Source: Candidatus Bathyarchaeota archaeon
Lineage (GTDB): Archaea; Thermoproteota; Bathyarchaeia; Bathyarchaeales; Bathycorpusculaceae
Direction of reading: 5' to 3'
DNA: 64,000 bases
NCBI GenBank assembly: GCA_026014735.1
Contig: JAOZHT010000004.1
Span: 281,321 to 345,320 of the forward strand
This document shows positions 16,941-25,913 of this stretch, in pieces. The notes beneath the pieces were generated by a model. It ran no database searches and was not told where the DNA came from. It saw only the letters and a program-made list of their open reading frames with translations. Within the stretch, counting starts at the first letter, position 1, and every line of letters begins with the position of its first letter. Made by a program: the position numbers and the translations under genes.

Positions 16941-17351
16941 ATGGAAAAGAAAGACATCAGAAAAATGTTCCCTCACCTCATAGACGAACTCGAATCAGGC
17001 GACGCCAAAGTCTCCATCGGCGGAATCCGCAAAAACGCCGCTGAAGCCGAAGGAGAAGTAGACGAATGCTTCTGCGAAGACCATGAAGCCGCCGAGGAAG
17101 AGGCAGAAATGCTTGCCAGAACCGAGACGCCTGATAAGCTGCGGCACTTCAATCCAGAGGCCGTGGATTTTCTGCGTCGATGCGACACTGAAGCGCAGGC
17201 AGAGGAGATAATCGCGTACCTAGAGAAGAAGGGCGAAATCAGCGGGGAATACGCTAAGGAGCTGCGGTGTCAGCTGAAGCGGGATGGCGTGCGCGGTTTT
17301 GGGCCTAAGAAAGAGGAGTTCCACTACTTCAAAGAAGGCGGCATCTACTAA
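16941..17351 (+). CDS. DUF2095-like archaeal conserved protein
   Basis: A 136-residue acidic protein starting MEKKDIRKMFPHLIDELESG. A Glu/Cys-rich middle has CFCEDHEAAEEEAEM, and the C-terminus is GFGPKKEEFHYFKEGGIY. This pattern matches the archaeal DUF2095 family; function is unknown. It lies 75 bases after the nucleotidyltransferase gene and may belong to the same transcript. C42 and C44 could bind metal, but only two Cys are close together. Confidence 0.65.
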   Translation: MEKKDIRKMFPHLIDELESGDAKVSIGGIRKNAAEAEGEVDECFCEDHEAAEEEAEMLARTETPDKLRHFNPEAVDFLRRCDTEAQAEEIIAYLEKKGEISGEYAKELRCQLKRDGVRGFGPKKEEFHYFKEGGIY

Positions 17352-17424
17352 TAGTATTCTCATACATGCATTCAATACATGTAGCGCCTGCTTTTTGAAC
17401 TAACATTTGAACCTTCGTTGACTC

Positions 17425-17450
17425 TTTATATAAGGGAGGGGAGAGGTGGG
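17425..17450 (+). promoter_or_regulatory. TATA-plus-G-run element, copy 1
   Basis: TTTATATAAGGGAGGGG is followed by AGAGGTGGGCAAAGCAACAG. The copy at 40013-40034 (minus) aligns to it without gaps over about 43 bases, with roughly three quarters of positions identical. It sits 74 bases after the DUF2095-like stop and faces away from any gene on the same strand until 19659. It resembles a promoter for a short untranslated RNA; no transcript can be proven from sequence. Confidence 0.4.
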
Positions 17451-17547
17451 CAAAGCAACAGTGGCTTGCATGGGGCTGCGCATACGTTTCCATATACTGG
17501 CTATTTAAAAGGGGCTATATTTCTTTCTTCACATCAGCCAGACTTGT

Positions 17548-17580
17548 TTTTTAAAAAGAGAAAGAAAAAGAAAGGTTTGA
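17548..17580 (-). terminator. T-rich terminator of fbp-aldolase unit
   Basis: Immediately after the FBPase stop codon the minus strand is a run of pyrimidines dominated by T, interrupted by single C residues. This is a typical archaeal termination tract and closes the two-gene aldolase-FBPase unit. Confidence 0.55.
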
Positions 17581-17587
17581 TGGGGGT

Positions 17588-18571
17588 TTAGGTGATTTGG
17601 CGGTAGATGGGGTGCTCTTTGAATTTAAGGATGGTCTGTGACCACTCGATGGTTCCGCTTGGCAGCCTTGTGCAGAGTGACTGGACTTTGGCGCCTCCCG
17701 CGATGAATCGCACGCCGTCAAGCATTTCGCCTTTGGTGATTCCTGACGCCGCAAAAATCATCTCGTTGCCCTTGGCAAGTTCCTCTTCCGTGTAGGTTTT
17801 ATCGACATCTACGCCTGCTGCTTCCAGCCGCTTCATCCTGCCTGCATCGTCTTTTTTGTCCTTCCAAACCTTAACCAGCATCGTGCCGCCTAAACATTTC
17901 ACGGCGGTTGCCGCAATGGTTGCCTCTGCGCCTGCACCTGCACCTAAAAGCAAATCTACACCTGAATCAGGCAGACATGTAACGATGGAGCCAGCGATGT
18001 CGCCGTCAGCGATAAGGATGATTCTAACACCCATATTCCGCAGCCGCGCCAATATATCATCGTGGCGTGGACGCTCCAACATTATCACCGTGAAATTCGT
18101 CAGCGGCCTCTTCTTGAGGGCAGCGACGGTGGTGATGATTTCCTCAATGGACATGTCCAAGCTAATTTTGCCCTTGGCTGCACCGTTAGTTGCGACCTTA
18201 AAGTAGTAGCCATCGTCGGGCAGCACCTGCAGGCAACCCGCTGGGGCACATGCCAACGCGGATATCGCGTCTTTTTTGCCTTTGCTGGTTGCGGTTGTGC
18301 CGTCAACTTGATCGATGACGAATTCCACTTTAGGGCCGTTTCCAGTGCCGACTTTCTCGCGGTTGTTAAATGCCGGCGCATTATCTTTAGGTCCCTCGCA
18401 GCAGATGACTTCGCCGTCTACTTCAGTTTGGTTAAGCACTGCACGGGAGAAATCCAGAGCGGTTTGGTCTACCATGTCGGGGTTGCCTTTGCCTATGTGT
18501 AATGCCGCGCCGACTGCGCCTGCGGTGGTGATGCGGGTTAAGGAGGGTGAAAGTGAACGTAGCGATGTCAT
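17588..18571 (-). CDS. glpX: Fructose-1,6-bisphosphatase, class II (GlpX type)
   Basis: A 327-residue phosphatase of the GlpX family. D87, D90 and GTT in VIDQVDGTTATSKG form the metal site. Other family motifs are VDQTALDFSRAVLNQ, GEVICCEGPKDNAP and ADGDIAGSI, with LLLGAGAGAEATI. I start it at ATG 18571 because an upstream extension would overlap the preceding gene and lacks conserved residues. Most archaea use the bifunctional type V FBP aldolase/phosphatase, so a GlpX enzyme here is notable. The aldolase-like gene ends 5 bases before it. Confidence 0.9.
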   Translation of the reverse strand: MTSLRSLSPSLTRITTAGAVGAALHIGKGNPDMVDQTALDFSRAVLNQTEVDGEVICCEGPKDNAPAFNNREKVGTGNGPKVEFVIDQVDGTTATSKGKKDAISALACAPAGCLQVLPDDGYYFKVATNGAAKGKISLDMSIEEIITTVAALKKRPLTNFTVIMLERPRHDDILARLRNMGVRIILIADGDIAGSIVTCLPDSGVDLLLGAGAGAEATIAATAVKCLGGTMLVKVWKDKKDDAGRMKRLEAAGVDVDKTYTEEELAKGNEMIFAASGITKGEMLDGVRFIAGGAKVQSLCTRLPSGTIEWSQTILKFKEHPIYRQIT

Positions 18572-18576
18572 GGCGT

Positions 18577-19497
18577 CTACTTCCTCTCGTTTTGCCAGAG
18601 CTCTACAAACTCGATGTAGTTCTGGGCGATTTTCTGCACTGCTGCTGGGCGATCGATTTTTCCAGCGCGGAACTCCACCAGCGGATCCCAAAAGATCGTG
18701 CGGCCCACAGCAAAGCCGATGATGCCCGGGATTTTTGCTCCCACACTAAGCCACTCTTTAACTTTATCTTTAGATTCGCCGCGTCCAAGCGTAATTACGC
18801 CGGCTTTGCGTCCACCCGCCTGCGCCTGCGCCACGATGGCTTTTGCATCCTCAGCCTTATCCACGCCCTCAAGCTTCCAGATTTCGGGTTCAACACCGGC
18901 CGCCTGGATTTGCTTTAAGCTCGCACACATAAGCCCTGGACGAAGCTTTGTATCGTAAGCCGCCTTGTCGCCGCCGACCTTAGCTAACTGACCTGGAGTA
19001 GCGGGAACAATAAGCTCAAAGAGGAAGGGTCTGCCGGTTTTATGGAGGTAATCACTGAGTTTCTTGAGGCGCAACAGTTGCCGCTGGTTAAGTGCAACTT
19101 CACTTTCAGGGTTAAAGCGCACCAGAACCTTCAGAAAAGTAGGTTTAAAACATTCGATGTGCTCAACAAATTTGTCGCCGTACTCAAAATCAAACTCGTC
19201 CTGCCCCGATTTTTCGGCTGGCATCGCAAAATTGAAGCCTTCCGCCTTAGCTTCCACCAGCACACTGGTGCCATATTCTTCATCCACCAGCAGCCCAGCG
19301 ATCTGCTTTGGCACCTTCTTCTGCAGCGCCACTTTGAAGCCTTCAAAAATTATTGTTTTGGCTTCCTCAATCTTGGCTTTCTCGTCTGCGGTCGGGGGAC
19401 GCCCTTTGATTCCGAAGAGTTTCTCAACAAAAGAGGATCTATGGTCAAACGCTAAAATCAATAAGTCCTTTTTAGACCAGTCGGTCAATATGTTCAC
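18577..19497 (-). CDS. IolC-C-terminal/LacD-like aldolase (DUF2090 family)
   Basis: A 306-residue barrel protein. The N-terminus DLLILAFDHRSSFVEKLFG is the signature of the DUF2090/2-deoxy-5-keto-gluconate 6-phosphate aldolase domain fused to IolC in bacteria. Other motifs are GLLVDEEYGTSVL, FLFELIVPATP and GRGESKDKVKEWL, then GFAVGRTIFWDPL. The likely Schiff-base Lys is K203 in EIWKLEG. As it lies directly upstream of the FBPase, it may make fructose-1,6-bisphosphate for gluconeogenesis. That role is inference. Confidence 0.75.
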   Translation of the reverse strand: MNILTDWSKKDLLILAFDHRSSFVEKLFGIKGRPPTADEKAKIEEAKTIIFEGFKVALQKKVPKQIAGLLVDEEYGTSVLVEAKAEGFNFAMPAEKSGQDEFDFEYGDKFVEHIECFKPTFLKVLVRFNPESEVALNQRQLLRLKKLSDYLHKTGRPFLFELIVPATPGQLAKVGGDKAAYDTKLRPGLMCASLKQIQAAGVEPEIWKLEGVDKAEDAKAIVAQAQAGGRKAGVITLGRGESKDKVKEWLSVGAKIPGIIGFAVGRTIFWDPLVEFRAGKIDRPAAVQKIAQNYIEFVELWQNERK

Positions 19498-19658
19498 CGT
19501 GCAGTAATCTTGTCTTTCTTACATAAATCGTTATTGCTAGAATGCAGGCAACCAACGCTACAGGATAGCCTTTGGCTGGTTGGCTGACAAACGGTTGACG
19601 GGTTTTGCAGAAAACATGAAATAACCAAACCGCCCATAATCACCTGTGAGGGCAAGCA

Positions 19659-20159
19659 TTGACTGACATGCATATAGTCACCGTTAAACTGCCAGAGGAA
19701 ACCTACCAGGAGATGGCGCTGCGGGTGCCTGAGGGTGAACGAAGCGACTTTATACGGGAAGCCATAAGCGAGAAACTCCAGAAAACCCCCAAACCCGACA
19801 CGCTTCTTGCCCTGCAGCAGCGCATGAGCCGCCTCGAAGAGGAATTCGGCCAAATCCGCAAGTACCTCTCAGACCTTGACATCCTCACTTTCCAGCATGG
19901 CAAAATCAACCCCTACCAATACGCCGCAGACGAAGTTGACCGCAAAATAATCGAGTATCTGCTTAACTACAAATCCGCCACCACCCCCGAATTGGCAGAG
20001 TACCTTAAAACCAACCGCTGGCTCGTACTCAATAGACTGCGGAAAATCGAGAAAACCAGCCGCAAACAAGTCGGCAAACCCATCATCGAATACTACGCAG
20101 GAGAAAAATCAGGCAAAAAGAAGGCATGGTGGATCGACGACGCGTTGATTGAGCAGTAA
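19659..20159 (+). CDS. RHH-coiled coil-wHTH regulator
   Basis: A 166-residue protein in three parts: ribbon-helix-helix at 4-40 (HIVTVKLPEETYQEMAL, FIREAISEKL), a coiled-coil-like helix at 50-72, and a winged helix at 85-150 (YLLNYKSATTPELAEYL, NRLRKIEK). The TTG start at 19659 has GTGAGG about 7 bases ahead. An in-frame ATG at 19668 is the alternative. Two DNA-binding modules in one short protein suggest a local transcription factor. Confidence 0.7.
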   Translation: MTDMHIVTVKLPEETYQEMALRVPEGERSDFIREAISEKLQKTPKPDTLLALQQRMSRLEEEFGQIRKYLSDLDILTFQHGKINPYQYAADEVDRKIIEYLLNYKSATTPELAEYLKTNRWLVLNRLRKIEKTSRKQVGKPIIEYYAGEKSGKKKAWWIDDALIEQ

Positions 20160-20206
20160 ACGTGGGTTAGCTTTAAATTGTCTTGTATGTTTCGTTTCTG
20201 CATTGT

Positions 20207-20281
20207 GGGCTCGTAGTCTAGTACGGATAAGGCATCGGCCTCCGGAGCCGAGAATCCTGGGTTCAAATCCCAGCGGGCCCG
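20207..20281 (+). tRNA. tRNA-Arg (CCG)
   Basis: A full cloverleaf: acceptor GGGCTCG/CGGGCCC with one T:G pair, anticodon stem TCGGC/GCCGA, loop CTCCGGA with anticodon CCG (reads CGG), and T arm CTGGG-TTCAAAT-CCCAG. The discriminator is G281. CCA is not encoded because the following bases are CCT. A TATA-like CTTTAAATT lies about 35 bases upstream. There is no intron. Confidence 0.95.
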
Positions 20282-20364
20282 CCTCTTTAACTTCTAAACC
20301 GATAAAACTGTCAGCCAAAACTTATAATCTCTAAGGTAGACTCACAGACGAGAATGGGCATCTA

Positions 20365-21366
20365 ATGTCTGTAAGCATTTCAGAGAAAACATTCGTTGAT
20401 ATCAACGGCGTAAAACAAGGGATGTTTATCAAAGGCAAAAACACTGCCAATCCAGTGCTGCTCTACCTTCACGGTGGATTGCCTGATTACTTCCTAACCA
20501 AGAAGTATCCCACTGGTCTTGAAGACCTTTTTACTGTGGTTTGGTGGGAACAACGTGGCTCAGGCCTCTCCTACAACCCTAAAACGCCAAGAGAGACATT
20601 GACACTAAAGCAAATGGTCTCTGACACATTGGAAGTTACGAACTATTTATGCCAGCGCTTTAACAAAAAGAAAATCTACTTGATGGGCCACTCAGGAGGA
20701 TCATTTATTGGTATACAAACAGCTGCACAGGAACCACAGCGGTATTATGCCTACATAGGCGTTGCTCAGATGTCAAATCAACTTAAATCTGAAAAGCTGG
20801 CTTACGATTACATGCTTGAGCGTTTCAGAGAGAAGGGAAACAAAAAAATGGTTCGACGGCTTGAAGCGGCGCCAGTCACCATGACGGATGGGATACCCCA
20901 TGAATACCTATCGATACGTGATAAAGCCATGCATAGCCTTGGCGTTGGCACAACCCATGATATGAAATCAGTAGTGACCGGAGTCTTTTTTCCGTCGCTG
21001 ACAAGCCAAGAGTATACGCTGCGTGAGAAGATCAATCTATGGCGAGGCAAAGCTGCAGCCGGTGTAAGTTGCCTCTGGGATGAGATGACAGCTACGGATT
21101 TAGGCAGACAGCTGCTAAAATTTGATCTTCCAATATACTTCGCTGAGGGCATTTATGATTATACTTGCTGCTACACGGTCGCTAAGGAATATTTTGATAA
21201 ACTGCAGGCGCCAATAAAGGGATTCTATACATTTGGTTGTTCTGCTCATAGCCCCATGTTTGAGGAACCGCAGAAAATGAAGGAAATATTACAGGAGGAT
21301 GTGTTGGCGGCAAAAAGTAAACTTGCCGATCTAGATATCTCTGGTTTTTCAACTGCAAGCACCTAA
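20365..21366 (+). CDS. Alpha/beta hydrolase (proline iminopeptidase-like)
   Basis: A 333-residue alpha/beta hydrolase. The oxyanion loop is LLYLHGGLPD, the strand-loop WWEQRGSGLSY is typical of proline iminopeptidase relatives, and the nucleophile elbow is MGHSGGSF. The acid is probably the Asp in EGIYDYTC, the His is in CSAHSPMFEEP. The substrate is unknown. It follows the tRNA by 83 bases and precedes a broken aldo/keto reductase, so the segment may be partly acquired. Confidence 0.85.
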   Translation: MSVSISEKTFVDINGVKQGMFIKGKNTANPVLLYLHGGLPDYFLTKKYPTGLEDLFTVVWWEQRGSGLSYNPKTPRETLTLKQMVSDTLEVTNYLCQRFNKKKIYLMGHSGGSFIGIQTAAQEPQRYYAYIGVAQMSNQLKSEKLAYDYMLERFREKGNKKMVRRLEAAPVTMTDGIPHEYLSIRDKAMHSLGVGTTHDMKSVVTGVFFPSLTSQEYTLREKINLWRGKAAAGVSCLWDEMTATDLGRQLLKFDLPIYFAEGIYDYTCCYTVAKEYFDKLQAPIKGFYTFGCSAHSPMFEEPQKMKEILQEDVLAAKSKLADLDISGFSTAST

Positions 21367-21429
21367 TCCGATGGATGCTGAATTCTCGATAACCTAAATA
21401 GCGCATTAATTTCGCCGGCAGTCCCCCAA

Positions 21430-21716
21430 CAGGAGGATAAAACAGCTTGTAGTGGGCGAATTACTCAAAGGCTGGACGAAAAGTTAAGGTAGCTGCCTAT
21501 AAGACAGGCTGGAAAAACATGACCGTTAATGTGCCCCAAAACACCACTGCGTCAGCGCTTCTCAATTATGCCCTCTATCAACCGGGTGTATGCACTGCAG
21601 TCACTGGCGTATCTTCACTTGAGGAGCTTACTGCAAACCTGCGTTTTTTTGAGGCGACAGACATCGAGAAGGATTACCGTCAGCTAATGGAATGCATAAA
21701 GTTTGAGTCCACCTAA
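21430..21716 (+). pseudogene. Aldo/keto reductase remnant
   Basis: A short N-terminal-like piece reads LVVGELLKGW in one frame and continues as RKVKVAAYKTGW in another, needing a one-base shift near 21476. The KVKVA(T)KTG pattern is the early strand of aldo/keto reductases. It then jumps directly to a C-terminal part (21519-21716): LLNYALYQPGVCTAVTGVSS and LEELTANLRFFEA, the family's cofactor-binding end. About 200 internal residues are missing. It is best read as a decayed gene with an internal deletion and a frameshift. Confidence 0.65.
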
Positions 21717-21890
21717 GAATCCTCTGCCAACAAACGGTTGCTCCCCTCTCCTACCCTATCGACTTAATTTTGGCTCCCTTTTCCATCTGCCGATGTAAAC
21801 AAACCTGAAGCAGAAAGTTGCGTCTTAGTCAAAAACCGCCACCTAAAAAGTTATTAGCCAATAAAGATACGTTGGGTTGAAGGAATCGCT

Positions 21891-22754
21891 GTGAGATCAA
21901 ATATGCGGAGAAGGAGCCCTCAACTGCTTGTTTGGGCGATTTTAGATATCTTCATCGTAAGTGCCTGCGTTGGCTATGGCCTGGCAAATCCTGTTGCCCT
22001 AACCGGTGAAGCGCCCCCTGACTCGCAAACCTATCCGCCCACAATCACCATAACATCGCCTTGCAACAACACCGCCTATAACACAAGCCGGCTGCCGCTG
22101 GCGTTTAGTGTGACGGCTCCGGAATCAAGAACCGCTGAATCCACAACTGTGATAAATGTCAGCTACGAAACCTCTTGGAAGAAAGAAGCGATTGATGTTT
22201 TACATGGCGGCCAAGAGCACCCTTCATTTGAGCTTATGCTCTCAAACATCCCCGAAGGAGAACATAATATAGTGATAAAAGCCAGGGGATATGGCCTCTA
22301 CAAGCAAGATGGGGTTTTTTTTAAGTGGTTTTTCATAAGTTCCTCAGCCACAATTTACTTTACAGTTGACTACACGGCGCCAACCCTGACAGTTCTGCCT
22401 CCAACAAACGTGTCCGCAGCCTCGACGATTCCGCTCAACTTCACAGTCAACGAAGCCTACAAGGAAGCCGCCTACAGCCTAAACGGGCAACAGAACCTAA
22501 CCGTCAGCGGAAACTCCACCCTCCCCTGTTTGCCTGCGGGGCAGTACAACGTGACCTTCTACGCTTGGGACCTGGCGGGCAACGTTGGTGCCTCTGAAAC
22601 TGCTGACTTTACGGTGACGGAAGTGGCGCATTTAGCGGCAGAACCGGCTGATGATTCTTTGATGGTGCCTGTCGCCGCTGTTTTGTCTGCGGCTGCAATT
22701 TTGGGCATCGTTTTGGCGCTGAAAAGGCGCTCCAAAGCATCAAAGCATAATTGA
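21891..22754 (+). CDS. Secreted Ig-like surface protein with C-terminal membrane anchor
   Basis: A 287-residue protein with GTG start (AAGGA 6 bases ahead). Signal segment is about residues 12-32. The ectodomain contains two immunoglobulin-like beta domains, each opening with a Pro-Thr strand (PPTITITSP and APTLTVLPP) and carrying many N-glycosylation sites. A C-terminal helix (about 262-279) is followed by KRRSKASK, so the protein is anchored outside the cell. Similar modules are common in archaeal surface proteins. Confidence 0.75.
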   Translation: MRSNMRRRSPQLLVWAILDIFIVSACVGYGLANPVALTGEAPPDSQTYPPTITITSPCNNTAYNTSRLPLAFSVTAPESRTAESTTVINVSYETSWKKEAIDVLHGGQEHPSFELMLSNIPEGEHNIVIKARGYGLYKQDGVFFKWFFISSSATIYFTVDYTAPTLTVLPPTNVSAASTIPLNFTVNEAYKEAAYSLNGQQNLTVSGNSTLPCLPAGQYNVTFYAWDLAGNVGASETADFTVTEVAHLAAEPADDSLMVPVAAVLSAAAILGIVLALKRRSKASKHN

Positions 22755-22840
22755 AGCGAAAAGTTATCGCTTCTAAAAGGGGCGGCTGGTTAAGCTAAAA
22801 TCCCTGTGGCCCAAGTCATCCCCTGATTGCCTTTGGAAAC

Positions 22841-24298
22841 TCATTTGGTTTTCTTCTTTTTCAGCATAAACGCATAAGCCAAAAGCGCGGCTGCACCCAC
22901 GATTAGCCCGATTCCAAGAGCTTCATAGAGGTACTGTGGAGGGGCGAATTCAGCGGGGTTATCTTTTGTTTGCTGCTGAGGCGTGGGTGTTGCAGTGGGG
23001 AGTGGTGTCGCCGTCGGCGTTGGGGTGGACTGTTTTGGCGGGGACCCGGTGGATGTTGGGTTGGAGGTGGATGAAGACGAGCTGGAGGATGAGGATGGAG
23101 ATGATTGCGTGGGGGGCGGCGTCGGGGTGGGAACCGTCACTATTGGAAAAGCGTAAACGGTGCCGTTGCTTGAACCCACATAGACTGTGCCGTTTGCTAT
23201 AGCCGCCGTAGAGGACCCGCCTAGATTATAGGTTACAAGTTCGCTGCCTGTTGCGGCATTTAATGCATAAAACTTAGCGGCGCCTACACACTCCACGTAG
23301 ACAACCCCGTTTGCAATCACCGGAGACGCATCAAGCCCGGTGCCGCTGGTTTGGAAATGCCATATTTCGCTGCCGTTGAAAGCGTTTAGGGCGTAAATGT
23401 AGCCGTCGTCTGCGGAAACATACACTATGCCGCCTGTAACCGCGGGGCAAGTTGACACTGAAGCGGATTGGGAAAGCGGATACAGCAGCGGATAAGACCC
23501 TATTTGGTGGCTCCAGATTTTAGCGCCACCTGAGGCATTCAACGCGTAAACGGTGCCATTGCTTGAGCCTATGTAAACTGTGCCGTCGGCAACGCAGGGG
23601 TCTGCTTCAACGGTGCCCCCGAGGGTGTAGTTCCATGCCTGAGCGCCGCTTAGGGTCTCAAACGCGTAGATGTTTCCGTCAGCTGACCCAACATAGACTA
23701 AGCCGCCTGACACTGCAGGGGAAGAGTAAACCGGACCTCCGGTCATGGAGTTCCATACTTTGCTGCCCGTGGTGGCATTCAACGCGTACAGGTTGCCATC
23801 CGGCGACCCCACATAGAGAACGCCGCTGTCGACGACGGGAGCCGAACTAGTTAGCCCGCCTATACTATAGTTCCATTTTATGTTGCCTAGAAATGCGTCG
23901 AAGGCATAGATGCGCCCGTCATTTCCGCATACGCAGACCAATCCGTTTCCGCCGTTATCGACATAGCAGGGAGATGAAGCCCCACAGGGGATGTAGTACA
24001 CTCGGACAAACCCACCTGTATCCATGCGCAGCGTGAAGAGGCCTGTATTTGAAGTTATACTGACCATGCCGCGGGCGATAGCTGGAGAGGTAACTACTGA
24101 AGCGCCTATCTGGTAGGTCCATTGGGTTGTGCTTGGGGTTTGAGCTGTGGGTATACTGCCTGAGTGGCTGGAGTCATACTGAAACATCGGATATTCGCTG
24201 GAAGAAGCCGCCTGCACGCCAAGAGGAGCATGGCTTAGAAGTATGATGCTTGCGGCGAGCATAAGCGTTAAAAAAAGGGCATTTACGGGTTTGTTCAT
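22841..24298 (-). CDS. Secreted PQQ-type beta-propeller protein
   Basis: A 485-residue surface protein with a signal peptide at 1-31. From about 55 to 390 it carries repeated blades of the form GTVYVGSSNGTVYALNA and NIYAFETLSGAQAWNYTLG, with A.[DN]..G...W pattern, i.e. PQQ-like beta-propeller repeats. A Ser/Thr/Pro-rich stalk (about 395-450) then leads to a C-terminal membrane helix and KKKKTK. I prefer the Met at 24298; four more residues are possible. It probably works as a binding or scaffold domain; no catalytic residues are evident. Confidence 0.8.
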   Translation of the reverse strand: MNKPVNALFLTLMLAASIILLSHAPLGVQAASSSEYPMFQYDSSHSGSIPTAQTPSTTQWTYQIGASVVTSPAIARGMVSITSNTGLFTLRMDTGGFVRVYYIPCGASSPCYVDNGGNGLVCVCGNDGRIYAFDAFLGNIKWNYSIGGLTSSAPVVDSGVLYVGSPDGNLYALNATTGSKVWNSMTGGPVYSSPAVSGGLVYVGSADGNIYAFETLSGAQAWNYTLGGTVEADPCVADGTVYIGSSNGTVYALNASGGAKIWSHQIGSYPLLYPLSQSASVSTCPAVTGGIVYVSADDGYIYALNAFNGSEIWHFQTSGTGLDASPVIANGVVYVECVGAAKFYALNAATGSELVTYNLGGSSTAAIANGTVYVGSSNGTVYAFPIVTVPTPTPPPTQSSPSSSSSSSSSTSNPTSTGSPPKQSTPTPTATPLPTATPTPQQQTKDNPAEFAPPQYLYEALGIGLIVGAAALLAYAFMLKKKKTK

Positions 24299-24428
24299 TA
24301 TCAATCGCATCTCGTCTTCAGGTGGGGGCTTGGCAGTTATAAAATTTACGTTTTCTCATGGAAATTCTCCAGCTTATCCACCAAAATTTTTTAATCGAAA
24401 AATACTTCCAAATTAATTGAAAACTGCC

Positions 24429-25913
24429 CTACCTAAAGAGGCTCCTAATGTACTTGACGATAAGCTGCGGCTGACTAAACGCCGTCCCAAGCGCCCTCCG
24501 AGGATTCTTCGCCAAATTAACCAGATGAATACGCTTGTACTCCGCCAGTGCCTTAGCCGCAATATCCCTGACTTCCCGCGGCGTAAACTCGCCAGTGGTA
24601 ATCAGCGGCAAACCCCGCGCCTGCCTCGCCACAGAAAAACTGTTCCATGACAAGTCCTCGGGAAGGTACCCTTTGGCTTTGCATTCCTCATAGAGCCTTG
24701 TGCCATAGCTGGGCGTCGCCGCAAACAGATGCATCCCCACATCATACCTGCGCTTCATCTCCAAAGCGAAATCAACGGTGCGCTGCATGTTCTGCTTGGT
24801 TTCGCCGGGGAACCCGATGATGTAGAAGGCGCCGGTTTTAAGCCCGATTTCCTTGGCGTTTCTGGCGAACTCCACTACGCGGTTAAGGTCTAGGCTTTTG
24901 CAGATGACTTCGTCGAGGATTTGCTGGTCGCCGGATTCGACGCCGACAAATACGCTTTTGCAGCCCGACGCCTTCATCTTGCGCAGAAGCGGCATGTTGA
25001 GGCGATCGGCGCGGACGCCGTTGGGGGTTTCCCAGCCTATCTTGAGTTTCCTCTCGATGATGCCGTCGCAGATAGCTTCGAAGCGTTTAAGGTCCAAGGT
25101 GAGGTTATCGTCTTCGAAAAAGATGTTTTTGACCTTGTACTTGTCCACAACGTATTGGATGTGGTCAAGGACGTATTTGGCGCTGTGTGCACGGAAGCCC
25201 TTGCCCATGTGAAGATGCACCGAGCAGAAGCAGCAGTTAAAGGGGCAGCCGCGGCTCGTCACCATCGAGATTGCTCGGGTTTGGAAGCTGCGGTAGCCAA
25301 TTTTGCTTGGCCCAAGATACTGCTCCATGTCCACTAAGTCGTAGGCGGGGTAAGGCAATTCATCGAGGTTGTCGATGAAGGGTCTGCGCTCGTTGACGGT
25401 AACGGCGCCGTTTTGGCGGTAAGCGATGCCCCTTATTTCGCTGAGCTGCGTTTTGCCCTCGAAGTGCTGGGCGATTTCAAGCATTGCGTATTCGCCTTCG
25501 CCACAAACAGCAATGTCCACTGACTGGGCTTCTTCTAGGAACTCTTTGGGAACCAAGGTGACGTGTGGTCCACCCACCACAGTCAGAATGTTTGGGTTAG
25601 CTTCTTTGGCGGCTTTGCTGACTTTGATGGCGTGGCCGATTTGGCTGGTGAAGGGACCCGCTATGCCCACTACGTCGGGTTTTCTGCTCCGTATTTCCTC
25701 TTCAATTCGCTTAATGGGTAAGCCGATGGTTACTTCGTCGCCGTTTTTCTCCTCAAACTCCGCGCCAGCCATAAAGGCATCCAAAATCTCCACTGTGTAG
25801 CCGCTTTTCTGGAGCACCGAGGCTATGTACATTAATCCAAGCGGCAAATTCCCTGCTGGCGGATCGGAACCTGGATAGAACGTCTGCGGCGGGTTAACGA
25901 GGAGAACCTTCAT
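24429..25913 (-). CDS. B12-binding-domain radical SAM protein
   Basis: A 494-residue enzyme. Residues 1-150 are a cobalamin-binding Rossmann domain, beginning KVLLVNPPQTFYPGSDPP. The radical SAM motif CPFNCCFC is at C223, C227 and C230, followed by DDNLTLD and FVGVESGDQQILD. The C-terminal region is typical of the BchE/HpnP-like class, which often does methylation or cyclisation on lipids, cofactors or antibiotics. I start it at 25913, not at a farther upstream codon: AGGTG lies 5 bases ahead, and a TATA box at 25950-25960 fits a start there. Confidence 0.85.
   Translation of the reverse strand: MKVLLVNPPQTFYPGSDPPAGNLPLGLMYIASVLQKSGYTVEILDAFMAGAEFEEKNGDEVTIGLPIKRIEEEIRSRKPDVVGIAGPFTSQIGHAIKVSKAAKEANPNILTVVGGPHVTLVPKEFLEEAQSVDIAVCGEGEYAMLEIAQHFEGKTQLSEIRGIAYRQNGAVTVNERRPFIDNLDELPYPAYDLVDMEQYLGPSKIGYRSFQTRAISMVTSRGCPFNCCFCSVHLHMGKGFRAHSAKYVLDHIQYVVDKYKVKNIFFEDDNLTLDLKRFEAICDGIIERKLKIGWETPNGVRADRLNMPLLRKMKASGCKSVFVGVESGDQQILDEVICKSLDLNRVVEFARNAKEIGLKTGAFYIIGFPGETKQNMQRTVDFALEMKRRYDVGMHLFAATPSYGTRLYEECKAKGYLPEDLSWNSFSVARQARGLPLITTGEFTPREVRDIAAKALAEYKRIHLVNLAKNPRRALGTAFSQPQLIVKYIRSLFR

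Noticed and set aside
17588-18691. Upstream extension of the FBPase to 18691
   Set aside because: The extra 40 residues are a shadow of the upstream aldolase gene, which fills that DNA; ATG 18571 matches the family N-terminus.
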